Positions 1 through 8,503 of a DNA stretch of 64,000 bases are shown here, piece after piece. Made by a program: the position numbers and the translations under genes. Each line of letters begins with the position of its first letter. The first letter of the stretch is position 1. Under the pieces are notes generated by a model. It ran no database searches and was not told the origin of the DNA. It saw only the letters and a program-made list of their open reading frames with translations. Source of the stretch: Lachnospiraceae bacterium (GTDB lineage: Bacteria > Bacillota > Clostridia > Lachnospirales > Lachnospiraceae); NCBI GenBank assembly GCA_021200475.1, contig JAJQGP010000018.1, positions 1 to 64,000 on the forward strand. The letters run 5' to 3'.

Positions 1-384
1 GATATCATATGTACGGTGACTCCATCGAAGACCCCGATTCTTAAAGGCGCATGGGTGAAGCCTGGAACACATATTAATGCTGTGGGTGCATGCGCGCCTG
101 CCGATAGAGAACTGGATTCAGATTTGAGCGCGAAGGGACATTTTTTTGGGGACAATATTGATTCGGTGCTTCATGAAAGCGGAGATTTTCTGATTCCACA
201 AAAAGAAGGCCGATACGGGGAGGAGCATCTGGCTGGCGTGATCGGAGATGTTCTTCTTGGCAGGCAAAAAGGGCGTTCTGATGAAAATGAAATTACTATT
301 TTTGAGGCACTGGGGATGGCGGTAGAGGATATTGCGTGCGCAATATTCCTTTACGAACAGGCAAAGGAGGCCGAAGCCAAGTGA
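1..384 (+). CDS. Ornithine cyclodeaminase / mu-crystallin family protein (C-terminal part, 5' cut by window edge)
   Basis: The reading frame is open from the first base and the protein starts outside the window. The visible 127 residues carry the family core around TPSKTPILKG and KPGTHINAVGA, followed by the usual C-terminal helix region ending in EALGMAVEDIACA. In this family the region belongs to the NAD(P)-binding Rossmann half, and members are ornithine cyclodeaminases, alanine dehydrogenases or opine/ketimine reductases; the exact substrate cannot be told from this part. A GTG at 16 is in frame but sits inside the conserved TVTPSK segment, so it is not the true start. The stop overlaps the GTG start of the next permease gene, so it is probably co-transcribed with the peptide-type transporter, which suggests a role in using an imported amino acid derivative. 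Confidence 0.85.
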   Translation, partial: DIICTVTPSKTPILKGAWVKPGTHINAVGACAPADRELDSDLSAKGHFFGDNIDSVLHESGDFLIPQKEGRYGEEHLAGVIGDVLLGRQKGRSDENEITIFEALGMAVEDIACAIFLYEQAKEAEAK

Positions 385-1313
385 GAAAATATGTATGCAA
401 ACGAATCTTAATATCGGCTTTTACGCTGGTTGTGATCGTACTGGTTATGTTTTTGATGATGGAGCTGATGCCGGGTACCCCTTTCAATGATGAAAAACTG
501 GAGGCGGAGCAGATTGCCGTTTTGTATCAGAAATATGGGCTTGATCAGCCAGTGCTTGTGCGTTTTGGAAAATATCTTGCCAATATGCTGAAAGGTGATT
601 TTGGTGTATCCTATGTGCTGGCGAAAAATATGAATATCACGGATCTCCTGGCGAATCGTTTTCCGGTTTCGATTCGTATAGCGGTGATTTCTATGATCAT
701 GGGAACTGTCAGTGGGATTCTGCTTGGTACTTTGGCCGCAGTTTTTCACGATTCGATTCTGGATCCGATTGTTTCGGTGATTTCCATGCTGGGCAACAGT
801 ATCCCATCTTACGTGTTTGCATTAGGGCTGATGTATTTTGTGGCTTATAAAGCGGGCTTGCTGCCGATCCTTTACAGTGCGAAAACACCGATTCGTTCCA
901 TTCTACTTCCCTGTGTAGCATTATCAATGACGTCGATGTCGAATATTGCCCGTTTTACTCGTACACAGATGATTGAAGTGCTGAATTCGGATTATATCCT
1001 TCTGGCGGAATCACAGGGAAATTCCAAGGTTCGTGTGATTATAAAGCATGCGATGCGAAATTCTCTGATCCCTTTGATGACGATCATCGCACCGATGCTG
1101 GTATCCTTAATGCTCGGAAGTACCATCACAGAGAGTATGTTTTCCATTCCGGGAATAGGCAGTCTCCTGATTCAGGCGATTCAGGTCAATGATTATAATG
1201 TGGTAATTTCATTGGCCTTTATTTACAGCGCTCTGTATATCGGAGTGATGCTGATTGTTGATATTTTGTATGGAATCGTAGATCCACGCATCCGAATCGC
1301 CGGCAAAAAATGA
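381..1313 (+). CDS. Peptide/nickel-type ABC transporter permease (DppB/OppB family)
   Basis: A 310-residue integral membrane permease of the first Opp/Dpp type. It begins VRKYVCKRIL, has a periplasm-side loop with the usual MPGTPFND and YGLDQPV segments, and about six membrane helices. The EAA-type cytoplasmic loop that docks the ATPase is visible as SQGNSKVRVIIKHAMRNSLIPL. I chose the GTG at 381 because AGGAGG lies 10 bases upstream and the start overlaps the stop of the upstream gene by four bases (GTGA), a sign of translational coupling. Upstream in-frame codons have no ribosome site. With the next four genes it forms a complete importer. Substrate is not shown by the sequence; peptides or modified amino acids are likely. 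Confidence 0.92.
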   Translation: MRKYVCKRILISAFTLVVIVLVMFLMMELMPGTPFNDEKLEAEQIAVLYQKYGLDQPVLVRFGKYLANMLKGDFGVSYVLAKNMNITDLLANRFPVSIRIAVISMIMGTVSGILLGTLAAVFHDSILDPIVSVISMLGNSIPSYVFALGLMYFVAYKAGLLPILYSAKTPIRSILLPCVALSMTSMSNIARFTRTQMIEVLNSDYILLAESQGNSKVRVIIKHAMRNSLIPLMTIIAPMLVSLMLGSTITESMFSIPGIGSLLIQAIQVNDYNVVISLAFIYSALYIGVMLIVDILYGIVDPRIRIAGKK

Positions 1314-1321
1314 GGTGGAAC

Positions 1322-2308
1322 ATGGACGAAAAATTTAAAATTGTCGGGGCAGAACTGAATCAGACTGTCCAAAAAGATTACACAGATATTCCACGATGGA
1401 AAGATATTCTGTATCGCTTTACCCGAAATAAAGGTTCGTTGATAGGGGCCATCGCGATTGTCCTGGTCATTGCATTCGCGTTTTTGGGACCGCTTCTTTC
1501 CCCTTACACTTATGACGCGGTAGATACTAAGCGGCAGAATATGCCGCCGCGCATTCCTGTGGTAGAAAATCTCGGGATTTTTGACGGATACCGCAATGGG
1601 GTTGATGTTTATGAGCAGAAGGATTGTAAAGACGAATACCATTATTTCGGAACGGATACTCTCGGGCGTGACCTGTGGGCACGCGTTTGTTATGGTACGC
1701 GAATTTCGCTTTACATTGCGCTGGTCGCGGTTCTGATTGATATGGTGATTGGTATTACCTATGGTATGGTATGCGGATATTTTGGCGGTGCAGTGGATAT
1801 CATTTTACAGCGTATCGTAGAGGTGATCAACGGAATTCCCCAGTTGGTTGTCGTAACACTGCTGATGGTTATTTTAAAACCGGGGTTATTTACGATTACC
1901 CTGGCGCTGCTGATCACCAGCTGGATTGGCATGAGTCGTGTGGTGCGTGCACAGGTGCTCCAGCTGAAAGAGCAGGAGTATATCCTTGCGTCACGTACCC
2001 TGGGAACTCCGATACCGGTTATACTTTTTAAAGAAATTTTGCCGAATACAATGGGACAGGTGATTATTCTGGCCATGATGTCGGTTCCGAGCGCTATTTT
2101 TACGGAATCATTTTTGTCCTTTGTCGGATTGGGCATTCCTGCGCCGCTTGCGTCCTTAGGCTCTTTGATCAGTACTGGGTTTGATAATATCCTGACCTAC
2201 CCGTATCAGGTGGCGATTCCGGTGGTGATTTTTTCGATACTGATGGTAAGCTTTAATCTGACGGCAGATGGCCTTCGAGATGCGATGGATCCGAGAATGT
2301 GGCAGTAG
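1322..2308 (+). CDS. Peptide/nickel-type ABC transporter permease (DppC/OppC family)
   Basis: A 328-residue second permease of the importer. It has the N-terminal cytoplasmic segment and first helix of the OppC family (RNKGSLIGAIAIVLVIAF), the family motif FGTDTLGRDLWARVCYGTR, and the ATPase-docking loop ASRTLGTPIPVILFKEILPN. An in-frame ATG at 1310 overlaps the previous stop, but GAGGTGGA lies just before the ATG at 1322, so I place the start there. It pairs with the DppB-like permease to form the membrane channel. The gap to the ATPase gene downstream is nine bases, so the genes form one operon. Confidence 0.92.
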   Translation: MDEKFKIVGAELNQTVQKDYTDIPRWKDILYRFTRNKGSLIGAIAIVLVIAFAFLGPLLSPYTYDAVDTKRQNMPPRIPVVENLGIFDGYRNGVDVYEQKDCKDEYHYFGTDTLGRDLWARVCYGTRISLYIALVAVLIDMVIGITYGMVCGYFGGAVDIILQRIVEVINGIPQLVVVTLLMVILKPGLFTITLALLITSWIGMSRVVRAQVLQLKEQEYILASRTLGTPIPVILFKEILPNTMGQVIILAMMSVPSAIFTESFLSFVGLGIPAPLASLGSLISTGFDNILTYPYQVAIPVVIFSILMVSFNLTADGLRDAMDPRMWQ

Positions 2309-2317
2309 GAGGAGGAT

Positions 2318-3349
2318 ATGAACAGGGAACCAATTTTGACAGTAAAGAATTTGAAGATCTCTTTTCATACAAAAGCTGGAATGCTGCAGGCAATCCGGGG
2401 AATTGATTTTGATCTGGAGCGGGGAAAAACGCTGGCGATTGTTGGCGAGTCTGGTTCGGGAAAATCCGTTACTGTTCGGGCGATTATGGGGATTCGCAGC
2501 AAAAATGAAGACGCTGGTGGCTCCATTTTATATCGTTGCCGGCAGGATGACGGTTCTGTCAAAGAGTATGATATTATTGAAATGAAAAAGAAAGACGTTA
2601 TTTCTCAGCTCTGCGGCAAGCATATTGCGATGGTCTTTCAGGATCCGATGACTACGCTGGATCCGACTATGACAATTGGAAAACAGGTAATGGAAGGAAT
2701 GCGCCTGCATTTGCATATTACGAAAGATGAGGCGTGGAAAAGAGCGGTGGCTTTGCTGGATGAGGTGGGAATTACCTCTCCGGAGACACGCATGAAACAG
2801 TATCCGCATCAGCTGTCTGGTGGAATGAGGCAGAGAGTGGTGATCGCGATTGCGTTATCCTGTGAGCCGGATATTCTGATCTGTGATGAGCCGACGACTG
2901 CATTGGATGTGACAATCCAGGCGAAAATCCTGGAGCTCATTGCCCGAATACAGAGAGAAAGGGAAATTTCCGTTATTTATATTACTCATGATCTGGGTGT
3001 GGTGGCGAAAGTGGCTGACAGTGTGGCGGTTATGTACGCGGGGCATATCGTGGAACAGGGGACCGCGCGGGAGATTTTTTATGAGCCGAGACATCCTTAT
3101 ACCTGGGGACTTCTGGATTCTGTACCGGATATTTCAAAGGATACAGAGCGTTTGTACAGCATTCCCGGAAATCCGCCTAATCTTTTAAGTCAGGTAAAAG
3201 GAGACGCTTTCGCACCCAGAAACCAGTATGCGCTGGCGATTGATTATGAGGAAGAGCCGCCTAGATTTCAGATTTCGGATACACATTATGTGTATTCGTG
3301 GCTGGAGGATCCTCGAGCGCCCAAAATCAGCCGTGCAGCAGGAAAGTGA
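2318..3349 (+). CDS. Peptide ABC transporter ATP-binding protein (DppD/OppD family)
   Basis: A 343-residue ATPase. The Walker A motif is GESGSGKS, the ABC signature is LSGGMRQRVVIA, and Walker B is ILICDEPTTALD followed by the H-loop in YITHDLG. The C-terminal extension (SIPGNPPNLL) is the oligopeptide-transporter domain that in relatives may precede a Cys cluster. Here the tail lacks the clear four-cysteine cluster of Dpp-type Fe-S ATPases. Start ATG follows GGAGGAGGAT. It forms the heterodimeric motor with the DppF-like protein encoded eight bases downstream. Confidence 0.93.
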   Translation: MNREPILTVKNLKISFHTKAGMLQAIRGIDFDLERGKTLAIVGESGSGKSVTVRAIMGIRSKNEDAGGSILYRCRQDDGSVKEYDIIEMKKKDVISQLCGKHIAMVFQDPMTTLDPTMTIGKQVMEGMRLHLHITKDEAWKRAVALLDEVGITSPETRMKQYPHQLSGGMRQRVVIAIALSCEPDILICDEPTTALDVTIQAKILELIARIQREREISVIYITHDLGVVAKVADSVAVMYAGHIVEQGTAREIFYEPRHPYTWGLLDSVPDISKDTERLYSIPGNPPNLLSQVKGDAFAPRNQYALAIDYEEEPPRFQISDTHYVYSWLEDPRAPKISRAAGK

Positions 3350-3357
3350 GGCCAGGT

Positions 3358-4290
3358 ATGGAACAGAATCAAAATGAGATCTTATTGCAGGTAACCGGGC
3401 TGAAGCAATATTTTAAAGTATCCGGCAAAAACTGGCTGAAAGCGGTGGATGGTGTAACGTTTTCGATCCGGAAGGGTGAGACCTACGGTTTGGTAGGAGA
3501 GAGTGGAAGCGGGAAAACGACGATTGGACGTTCCCTGATTCGTATATATGATCCGACGGAAGGAACCGTCTGGTTTAACAGGAGAGAGATCAGTGGAAAA
3601 CTGAACGGTGCAGAGAGAAAGCAGCTGACGCGGGAAATGCAGATGATTTTTCAGGATCCACAGGCAAGCTTGAACCCACATAAAAAGGTAATTGATATTA
3701 TCGGTCAGGGACTGGACAATCATCATCTTTATAAAAACAAAGAGGAACGGAAGGAAAAGATCCTGGCAATTATGAAACGTGTTGGCCTTGATGCCGAGCA
3801 GGCATATCGTTATCCACATCAGTTTTCCGGAGGACAGAGGCAGCGGATTGGAATTGCCCGCGCCTTCATCATTCATCCGCAGCTGGTGATCGCGGATGAG
3901 GCAATCAGTGCATTGGATGTTTCTGTGCAGGCACAGGTGGTCAATCTGATGAAGGATTTGCAGGAGGAGTTGGGCACGACTTATCTTTTCATCGCGCATG
4001 ACCTGGCAATGGTGAAGTATATATCGGATCATATAGGAGTACTTCATTTAGGGCACCTGGTTGAAACCGGCACCAGAGATGAGATTTTTGACCATCCCAT
4101 TCATCCTTATACGAAATCACTCCTTTCCGCGATCCCGGTCACGGATCCGGATATTGAGAGAAATCGTGTAGCGATTCCCTATGATTATGTGACCAGCGGA
4201 ATTGACTATTCGAAGGGCACGTACCATTTAAGCTCGGGTGAACATTATGTACTGGCGACGGATGAGGAATTCCATCGCTGGGAGGCATAA
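3358..4290 (+). CDS. Peptide ABC transporter ATP-binding protein (DppF/OppF family)
   Basis: A 310-residue ATPase, the second motor subunit of the importer. Walker A is GESGSGKTT, the signature is FSGGQRQRIGIARA, and the H-loop is in FIAHDLA. Walker B reads VIADEAISALD: the usual Pro after Asp-Glu is replaced by Ala, as in many OppF-type subunits. I place the start at the ATG at 3358 (MEQNQNEI), eight bases after the upstream stop; an upstream in-frame extension would overlap the previous gene by about 50 bases and has no ribosome site. Followed after 41 bases by the binding protein gene. Confidence 0.92.
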   Translation: MEQNQNEILLQVTGLKQYFKVSGKNWLKAVDGVTFSIRKGETYGLVGESGSGKTTIGRSLIRIYDPTEGTVWFNRREISGKLNGAERKQLTREMQMIFQDPQASLNPHKKVIDIIGQGLDNHHLYKNKEERKEKILAIMKRVGLDAEQAYRYPHQFSGGQRQRIGIARAFIIHPQLVIADEAISALDVSVQAQVVNLMKDLQEELGTTYLFIAHDLAMVKYISDHIGVLHLGHLVETGTRDEIFDHPIHPYTKSLLSAIPVTDPDIERNRVAIPYDYVTSGIDYSKGTYHLSSGEHYVLATDEEFHRWEA

Positions 4291-4331
4291 GTTACCATAT
4301 ATTTAATCTTATACGTTAGGAGGAAAAGGTT

Positions 4332-5960
4332 ATGAGAAAAATATCCAGGAGGGACTTCTTAAAGGGGTCTGCAGCAGGCATGGTTACGATCGCGTTTTCA
4401 GGTGTCGGTCTGAACGCGATGGCAGAAGAGGGAACACGTAATTTGATCGTTCCGAGTTCTTCTACGCTTTCTACCCTTGACTCGGTGGTCGCTTCCAACT
4501 CTGTGGATATGACAATTATCCGAAGCAGTAATGAGGGGCTTTACCGTGATTCCGTGGACGGGATCATCCTGTCCCTGGCTTCTGAGGATGTGGTCAGCGA
4601 GGATGGGCTGACACACACGTTTACGATTCGGGACGATGCATGCTGGTCGAACGGAGAAAAAATCACTGCATATGATTTTGAGTATGCATGGAAGCGTCTG
4701 GCGAATCCGGACACTGGTGCGGAGTACGCGGAAATGCTTCTGACTGCATGCATTAAAAATGCAGAAGAGGTCACGACCGGAGAGATGGACGTGGATGAAT
4801 TGGGGTGCTACGCTCTGGATGAGAGCACATTCGTGGTGGAATGCAGTCAGTATCTGCCGTATTTTGCGGATCTGCTGATTATGCCGTGTTTCTATCCGGA
4901 AAATCAGGAATTTGTTGAGGCACAGGGCGATCAGTATGGCATGACGGCGGATAAGGTTCTGTACAGCGGTGTGTTTATGGTAACAGAATGGGAGATGGGT
5001 TCTGATACGGTTGTTTTGAGCAAGAATCCATATATCTATGATTCCTCTCTTTCCAATTTGGATACCCTGACTTATCAGACGATCACAGAGACATCCACAG
5101 GTGTGATGGCTTATGAGAGCGGCCAGCTGGATGTACTGCAGCTGACCGGAGATTATCTGGATCAGTACGCGGATTCCGATGAGATTCATTACGTAAATAA
5201 TGCGACGCTGTATTATCTGCAGCCGAATCTGAGCAATGAGTATTTTGCAAATGAAAATTTCCGCCTCGCTCTTGCTCACGCGCTGGATAGAGATTCCATT
5301 TGCTCAGACATTTTGAAGAATGGTTCGGTTGGCGCAGGCTATATAGTAGTCAGCAATTTTGCAGCGAATGATGAGGGTGTAGACTTCCGGGATGTTGCGA
5401 ATGCGACTTACCAGGAGTATGACACAGAACTGGCGCTTTCTTACTGGGAAACCGCTTTGGAAGAGCTTGGTACAGATTCCGCTTCAGTGACGCTGCTTTA
5501 TGATGATGCAGATGAGATTCCGACGATTGCGCAGTTTATGCAGGCATCCTTACAGGAGGCGCTTCCAGGACTTACTATTGAATTACAGGCACAGCCGACT
5601 ACGAAGGCACGCCGTGAATTAATGGCGGCAGGTGATTACGATATCGCTCTTACTCGCTGGGGTTCTGATTATAATGATCCGTCTACCTTTATGGATTTGT
5701 TTAAGACTGGCAATTCGTTTAACTATGGCGGATACAGCAACGAAACCTATGATACGCTGGTGACAGATGCATCCGGCAAAGATATCATGGATACAGATAC
5801 CCGTTTTCAGGAATACATTGAGGCGGAAGCCTTAATTCTGAATGAAGCCGGAATTATTCCGGTGTGGGAGGTTGGCCGGGCATATCTGATCCGTGAAGGA
5901 GTCCATGTTGATTTTACGGTAGACAGTGGATATATGTATCAGTATGCGAGCATGGATTGA
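4332..5960 (+). CDS. Extracellular solute-binding protein family 5 with Tat-type signal
   Basis: A 542-residue substrate-binding protein (SBP_bac_5 type) for the upstream importer. The N-terminus has a twin-arginine motif, SRRDFLKG, a hydrophobic stretch and an Ala-rich cleavage region near AMAEE. No lipobox cysteine is visible, which is unusual for a Gram-positive binding protein. Family landmarks are the early domain with LASEDVVSEDGLTHTF, the DFEYAWKR segment and the C-terminal YDIALTRWGSDYNDPSTF. The start follows AGGAGGAAAAGGTT. Tat export suggests that it folds before export; a cofactor-bound or metal-bound ligand is possible but not shown. It is the last gene of the operon and is followed by a strong terminator. 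Confidence 0.92.
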   Translation: MRKISRRDFLKGSAAGMVTIAFSGVGLNAMAEEGTRNLIVPSSSTLSTLDSVVASNSVDMTIIRSSNEGLYRDSVDGIILSLASEDVVSEDGLTHTFTIRDDACWSNGEKITAYDFEYAWKRLANPDTGAEYAEMLLTACIKNAEEVTTGEMDVDELGCYALDESTFVVECSQYLPYFADLLIMPCFYPENQEFVEAQGDQYGMTADKVLYSGVFMVTEWEMGSDTVVLSKNPYIYDSSLSNLDTLTYQTITETSTGVMAYESGQLDVLQLTGDYLDQYADSDEIHYVNNATLYYLQPNLSNEYFANENFRLALAHALDRDSICSDILKNGSVGAGYIVVSNFAANDEGVDFRDVANATYQEYDTELALSYWETALEELGTDSASVTLLYDDADEIPTIAQFMQASLQEALPGLTIELQAQPTTKARRELMAAGDYDIALTRWGSDYNDPSTFMDLFKTGNSFNYGGYSNETYDTLVTDASGKDIMDTDTRFQEYIEAEALILNEAGIIPVWEVGRAYLIREGVHVDFTVDSGYMYQYASMD

Positions 5961-6053
5961 TAAGTGACAAGGACATGTTCTTCTGAATGCAGGAAATCAG
6001 CTTGTGAAGGAATCTGCATGTCATTTATGTGTTTTTTGTGATTATAAAACAGA

Positions 6054-6104
6054 AAAAGGTGAGACCCATTATTGTACTGGGTTTCACCTTTTACCGTTTT
6101 TTAT
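6054..6104 (+). terminator. Rho-independent terminator of the peptide transporter operon
   Basis: A 15-bp stem (6054-6068 with 6078-6092, one G-U pair) with a nine-base loop, followed by a T-rich stretch. It lies between the binding protein gene and the GH43 gene, both on the plus strand. Confidence 0.85.
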
Positions 6105-6123
6105 ACTTAGTGGAGGAAGGAAG

Positions 6124-7584
6124 ATGAAAGATTATATCAAAGGAGCAAACCCTTATATGCCGCTGTGGGAGCATGTCCCGGACGGAGAACCGCGCGTATT
6201 TGAATATGGCGGGGAAAAGCGGGTTTATGTCTATGGTTCCCATGATACCATGCGGACAGAATATTGCGGAAAGGATTACGTGGTATGGAGCGCGCCGGTG
6301 GATGATCTGACGGACTGGAGGTATCACGGCACCTGCTATGAGACGAGTGACGGCAGCGTCCTCTACGCGCCGGATGTGGTGCAAAAGGGCGACACGTTTT
6401 ATCTGTATTCTGCGGAGCAAAAGGGCTCCTGTGTCTATGTTTCTGAATCGAAAAGCCCGACCGGCCCCTTTATCCATCCCAGGAAAACGGAGCTTGGCTT
6501 CGACCCGGGCATCCTTGTGGATGACGACGGCAGAGTATATGCATACTGGGGATTTTGCGCGTGCTATTGCTGTGAACTGAATGAGGATATGGCGACGATC
6601 CGGGAGGGAACGCTGCATGCGCATCCGATGGAGCACACGATTGCGTCATGGCTGAAGGAGGATGATGGACATACAGGAGCTGAGGATGCCTTTTTCGAGG
6701 CCTCTTCTCCCAGAAAGGTGTTTGGAAAGTATGTTTACATCTATTCCAAGCGATATTTTACACCGGTGCCGGAGCTGGGGGTTTACACGGAAAACAATGG
6801 CTTTTTGTCTTACAAATACAGCGACAGCCCGCTGGAGGGGTTTCAGCCGGGCGGCGACATCAGCTTCAACGGCGGTGAGATTCTGAAGAATCCGGATGGA
6901 ACCGGTACGATGAGCTACCGCTGGGGAAATAACCACGGCAGCATTATGGAAATCAATGGCAAATGGTACGTGTTCTACCATCGCCAGACCGGCACGGACG
7001 AATATTCCCGCCAGGCGATGCTGGAGCTGGTGGATGTCGCGATGGATCAGAATGGGAAGATTTATATCGGCGATATTACTTATAAAAATGGCGAACCGGT
7101 TTCCTCAAAGCCGGTCGAGATGACCTCGCAGGGTGCGCACATCAACGGTCTGGACGCTTACCAGCTGATCTCCGCCGGGTATGCGTGTCATCTGACCGAC
7201 CGCAGGCAGCAGAAGAAGGGGAGCGCCGTCGCAAAAGCATATATCCGGCCGGTCTATGAGCAGGAAGATACGGTTTCCGCGCCGATTGTGGAGATAACAG
7301 ACGGTGTCACGGCAGGATATCGATACCTGCAGTTTGGGGCAAATGCGCCGAAGACAGTGACCGCTTTTATCCAGGCAAAAGCAGATTTGACCGTAAACGT
7401 CCGTATGGACGATTACAGAGGGAGAATCTGCGCGGTGCTGCATATGAAAGCAGGAGAGAGCCAGGCAACGGCTGAGGTGACGACAGGGATGATCGGAAGA
7501 CACGCGGTCTATTTTGAGTTCCTCTCAGAGAGCGAGGGTGTGATAGCGGAGTTTGAGCGGTTTACGTTTGACTGGGAGGAGTAA
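6124..7584 (+). CDS. Glycoside hydrolase family 43 with C-terminal CBM6-like region
   Basis: A 486-residue protein with a GH43 five-bladed beta-propeller in about residues 10-320. Visible landmarks are NPYMPLWEHVPDGEPRVF at the first blade, GFDPGILVDDDGRVYAYWG with the blade-2 aspartate, and AFFEASSPRKV with the likely proton-donor glutamate. The last 130 residues (GYRYLQFGANAPKT onward) resemble a CBM6-like beta-sandwich. No signal peptide is seen, so it probably acts in the cytoplasm on imported arabino- or xylo-oligosaccharides; GH43 specificity cannot be read from the sequence. The ATG at 6124 follows GGAGGAAGGAAG; the longer upstream frame crosses the terminator hairpin and is rejected. 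Confidence 0.88.
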   Translation: MKDYIKGANPYMPLWEHVPDGEPRVFEYGGEKRVYVYGSHDTMRTEYCGKDYVVWSAPVDDLTDWRYHGTCYETSDGSVLYAPDVVQKGDTFYLYSAEQKGSCVYVSESKSPTGPFIHPRKTELGFDPGILVDDDGRVYAYWGFCACYCCELNEDMATIREGTLHAHPMEHTIASWLKEDDGHTGAEDAFFEASSPRKVFGKYVYIYSKRYFTPVPELGVYTENNGFLSYKYSDSPLEGFQPGGDISFNGGEILKNPDGTGTMSYRWGNNHGSIMEINGKWYVFYHRQTGTDEYSRQAMLELVDVAMDQNGKIYIGDITYKNGEPVSSKPVEMTSQGAHINGLDAYQLISAGYACHLTDRRQQKKGSAVAKAYIRPVYEQEDTVSAPIVEITDGVTAGYRYLQFGANAPKTVTAFIQAKADLTVNVRMDDYRGRICAVLHMKAGESQATAEVTTGMIGRHAVYFEFLSESEGVIAEFERFTFDWEE

Positions 7585-7585
7585 G

Positions 7586-8012
7586 ATGCCAAAATATGTA
7601 TATCCGGCTGTATTTACAAAAGAGGAGTGTGGGTATAGTATTTCCTTTCCGGATTTGGAAAGCTGCTATACTAGTACATCGTCTTCCAAATAGCTCGACT
7701 TTAGACGCAGGATGAATTTTCATATGCGAGGCGGAAGAAGGAGGCGTAGCGGTGGCTACGTCGACTGATGACAACGAAGCAGATGGAAATTCAGTCAAGT
7801 ATAAAGTCGAGATAATTTGGAGACGAGGTACTAGTGCCAAGAGCCTTTATGAGGCGATTGAAATGGCACAGGATGTGCTTTGTCTGACTTTATACTGGCG
7901 TGAAAAAGAAGAAAGGGAAATACCGGTTTCCACCGAAGTAAATAAAGTATTTTATGAGGATAACGAATTTGTTTCATTAATTGCTTGTGATACCGACAGG
8001 TATCGCAGTAAA
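7586..8012 (+). pseudogene. HicB-like antitoxin remnant interrupted by a MITE-like insertion
   Basis: The ATG at 7586 opens a frame reading PKYVYPAVFTKEE and YSISFPDLESCYT, the N-terminus typical of HicB-family antitoxins, and stops after 35 codons inside an inserted element. Beyond the element the HicB sequence resumes (SAKSLYEAIEMAQDVLCLTLY, then FVSLIACDTDRYR). Taking out the 153-bp element and one copy of the 7-bp target repeat rejoins the frame exactly at YTSAKSLYEA. The normal C-terminal DNA-binding part of HicB is missing: after DRYR the frame runs into an unrelated LpdD-like domain. No hicA gene is next to it. The insertion is directly visible; family assignment rests on motif recognition. 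Confidence 0.8.
7669..7835 (+). mobile_element. MITE-like element with terminal inverted repeats and 7-bp target duplication
   Basis: The element proper spans 7676-7828 (153 bp) and is flanked by direct repeats TACTAGT at 7669-7675 and 7829-7835. Its ends are imperfect inverted repeats: the left end reads CATCGTCTTCCAAATAGC and continues to CTCGACTTTA, and the right end read on the other strand is CCTCGTCTCCAAATTATC continuing to CTCGACTTTA. There is no transposase, so it would need to be moved in trans. It contains AAGGAGG at 7738-7744 followed by an in-frame GTG at 7752, which gives the downstream half of the split gene a start signal. Confidence 0.85.
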
Positions 8013-8435
8013 ATAAGTTCCTTAAGACTGTCATACGAAAAAGAAGCTTGTGGAATTACGCTCCTTTGCGATGTGATCCCGATGGGGAGAGACTATACGA
8101 TATGTGTAAGAGATGCCAAAGGCGGCCACGTCGGTTCCACGGTTATGTCGATCGCCCGGCAGAGTCTGACCGGGGAAGGCATCAGCGCGACCAGCTCTGT
8201 GTTGAATCGGGTGGGACATAAAGACGATGAGGTTGCACGCATGCTGGCGGAAGCGGTGGCAATTCAGAAAAATTGTACGGTAGTGTGTACTTGCGGGATT
8301 CACCTGGATGGTATTACGCCGGATCAGATTCAGGAGATTCTGGATGCGTGCGGGGAGCTTGAGCAGATGATCCTGGCAGATATGGAGGGCGAAAAAGGGG
8401 AAGATAGCACATTTTTCAGAAATAGGGACTGTTAA
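7752..8435 (+). CDS. Chimeric ORF: element-derived start, HicB C-half, LpdD-like domain
   Basis: A 227-codon open frame that starts at a GTG inside the MITE-like element, seven bases after AAGGAGG. About residues 1-27 come from the element, 28-87 from HicB, and the rest (from about residue 90) resembles the prenylated-flavin chaperone LpdD family: a beta-rich start (GITLLCDVIPMGRDYTICV), a GGHVGS motif, NRVGHKDDEVARMLAEA, and the conserved GIHLDGITPDQIQEIL near the end. LpdD-type proteins assist UbiD-like decarboxylases, but no UbiD homologue is present here. Whether the product is made is unknown. The HicB-LpdD junction probably arose by a deletion; an old natural fusion is the alternative. 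Confidence 0.55.
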   Translation: MATSTDDNEADGNSVKYKVEIIWRRGTSAKSLYEAIEMAQDVLCLTLYWREKEEREIPVSTEVNKVFYEDNEFVSLIACDTDRYRSKISSLRLSYEKEACGITLLCDVIPMGRDYTICVRDAKGGHVGSTVMSIARQSLTGEGISATSSVLNRVGHKDDEVARMLAEAVAIQKNCTVVCTCGIHLDGITPDQIQEILDACGELEQMILADMEGEKGEDSTFFRNRDC

Positions 8436-8458
8436 ATTGACAGAGATATGATAAAATA
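8426..8458 (+). promoter_or_regulatory. Bipartite promoter-like motif, copy 1
   Basis: GGGACTGTTAAA and ATATGATAAAAT separated by nine bases, 46 bases before the start of the transglutaminase-like gene. The same two blocks with identical spacing occur at 16045-16077. TGTTAA and TAAAAT with a 16-base spacer could act as -35 and -10. Confidence 0.4.
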
Positions 8459-8503
8459 ACTTGATTGTAAATGCAGAATTTACCAAACGGGAGGAAAAAT
8501 GTT

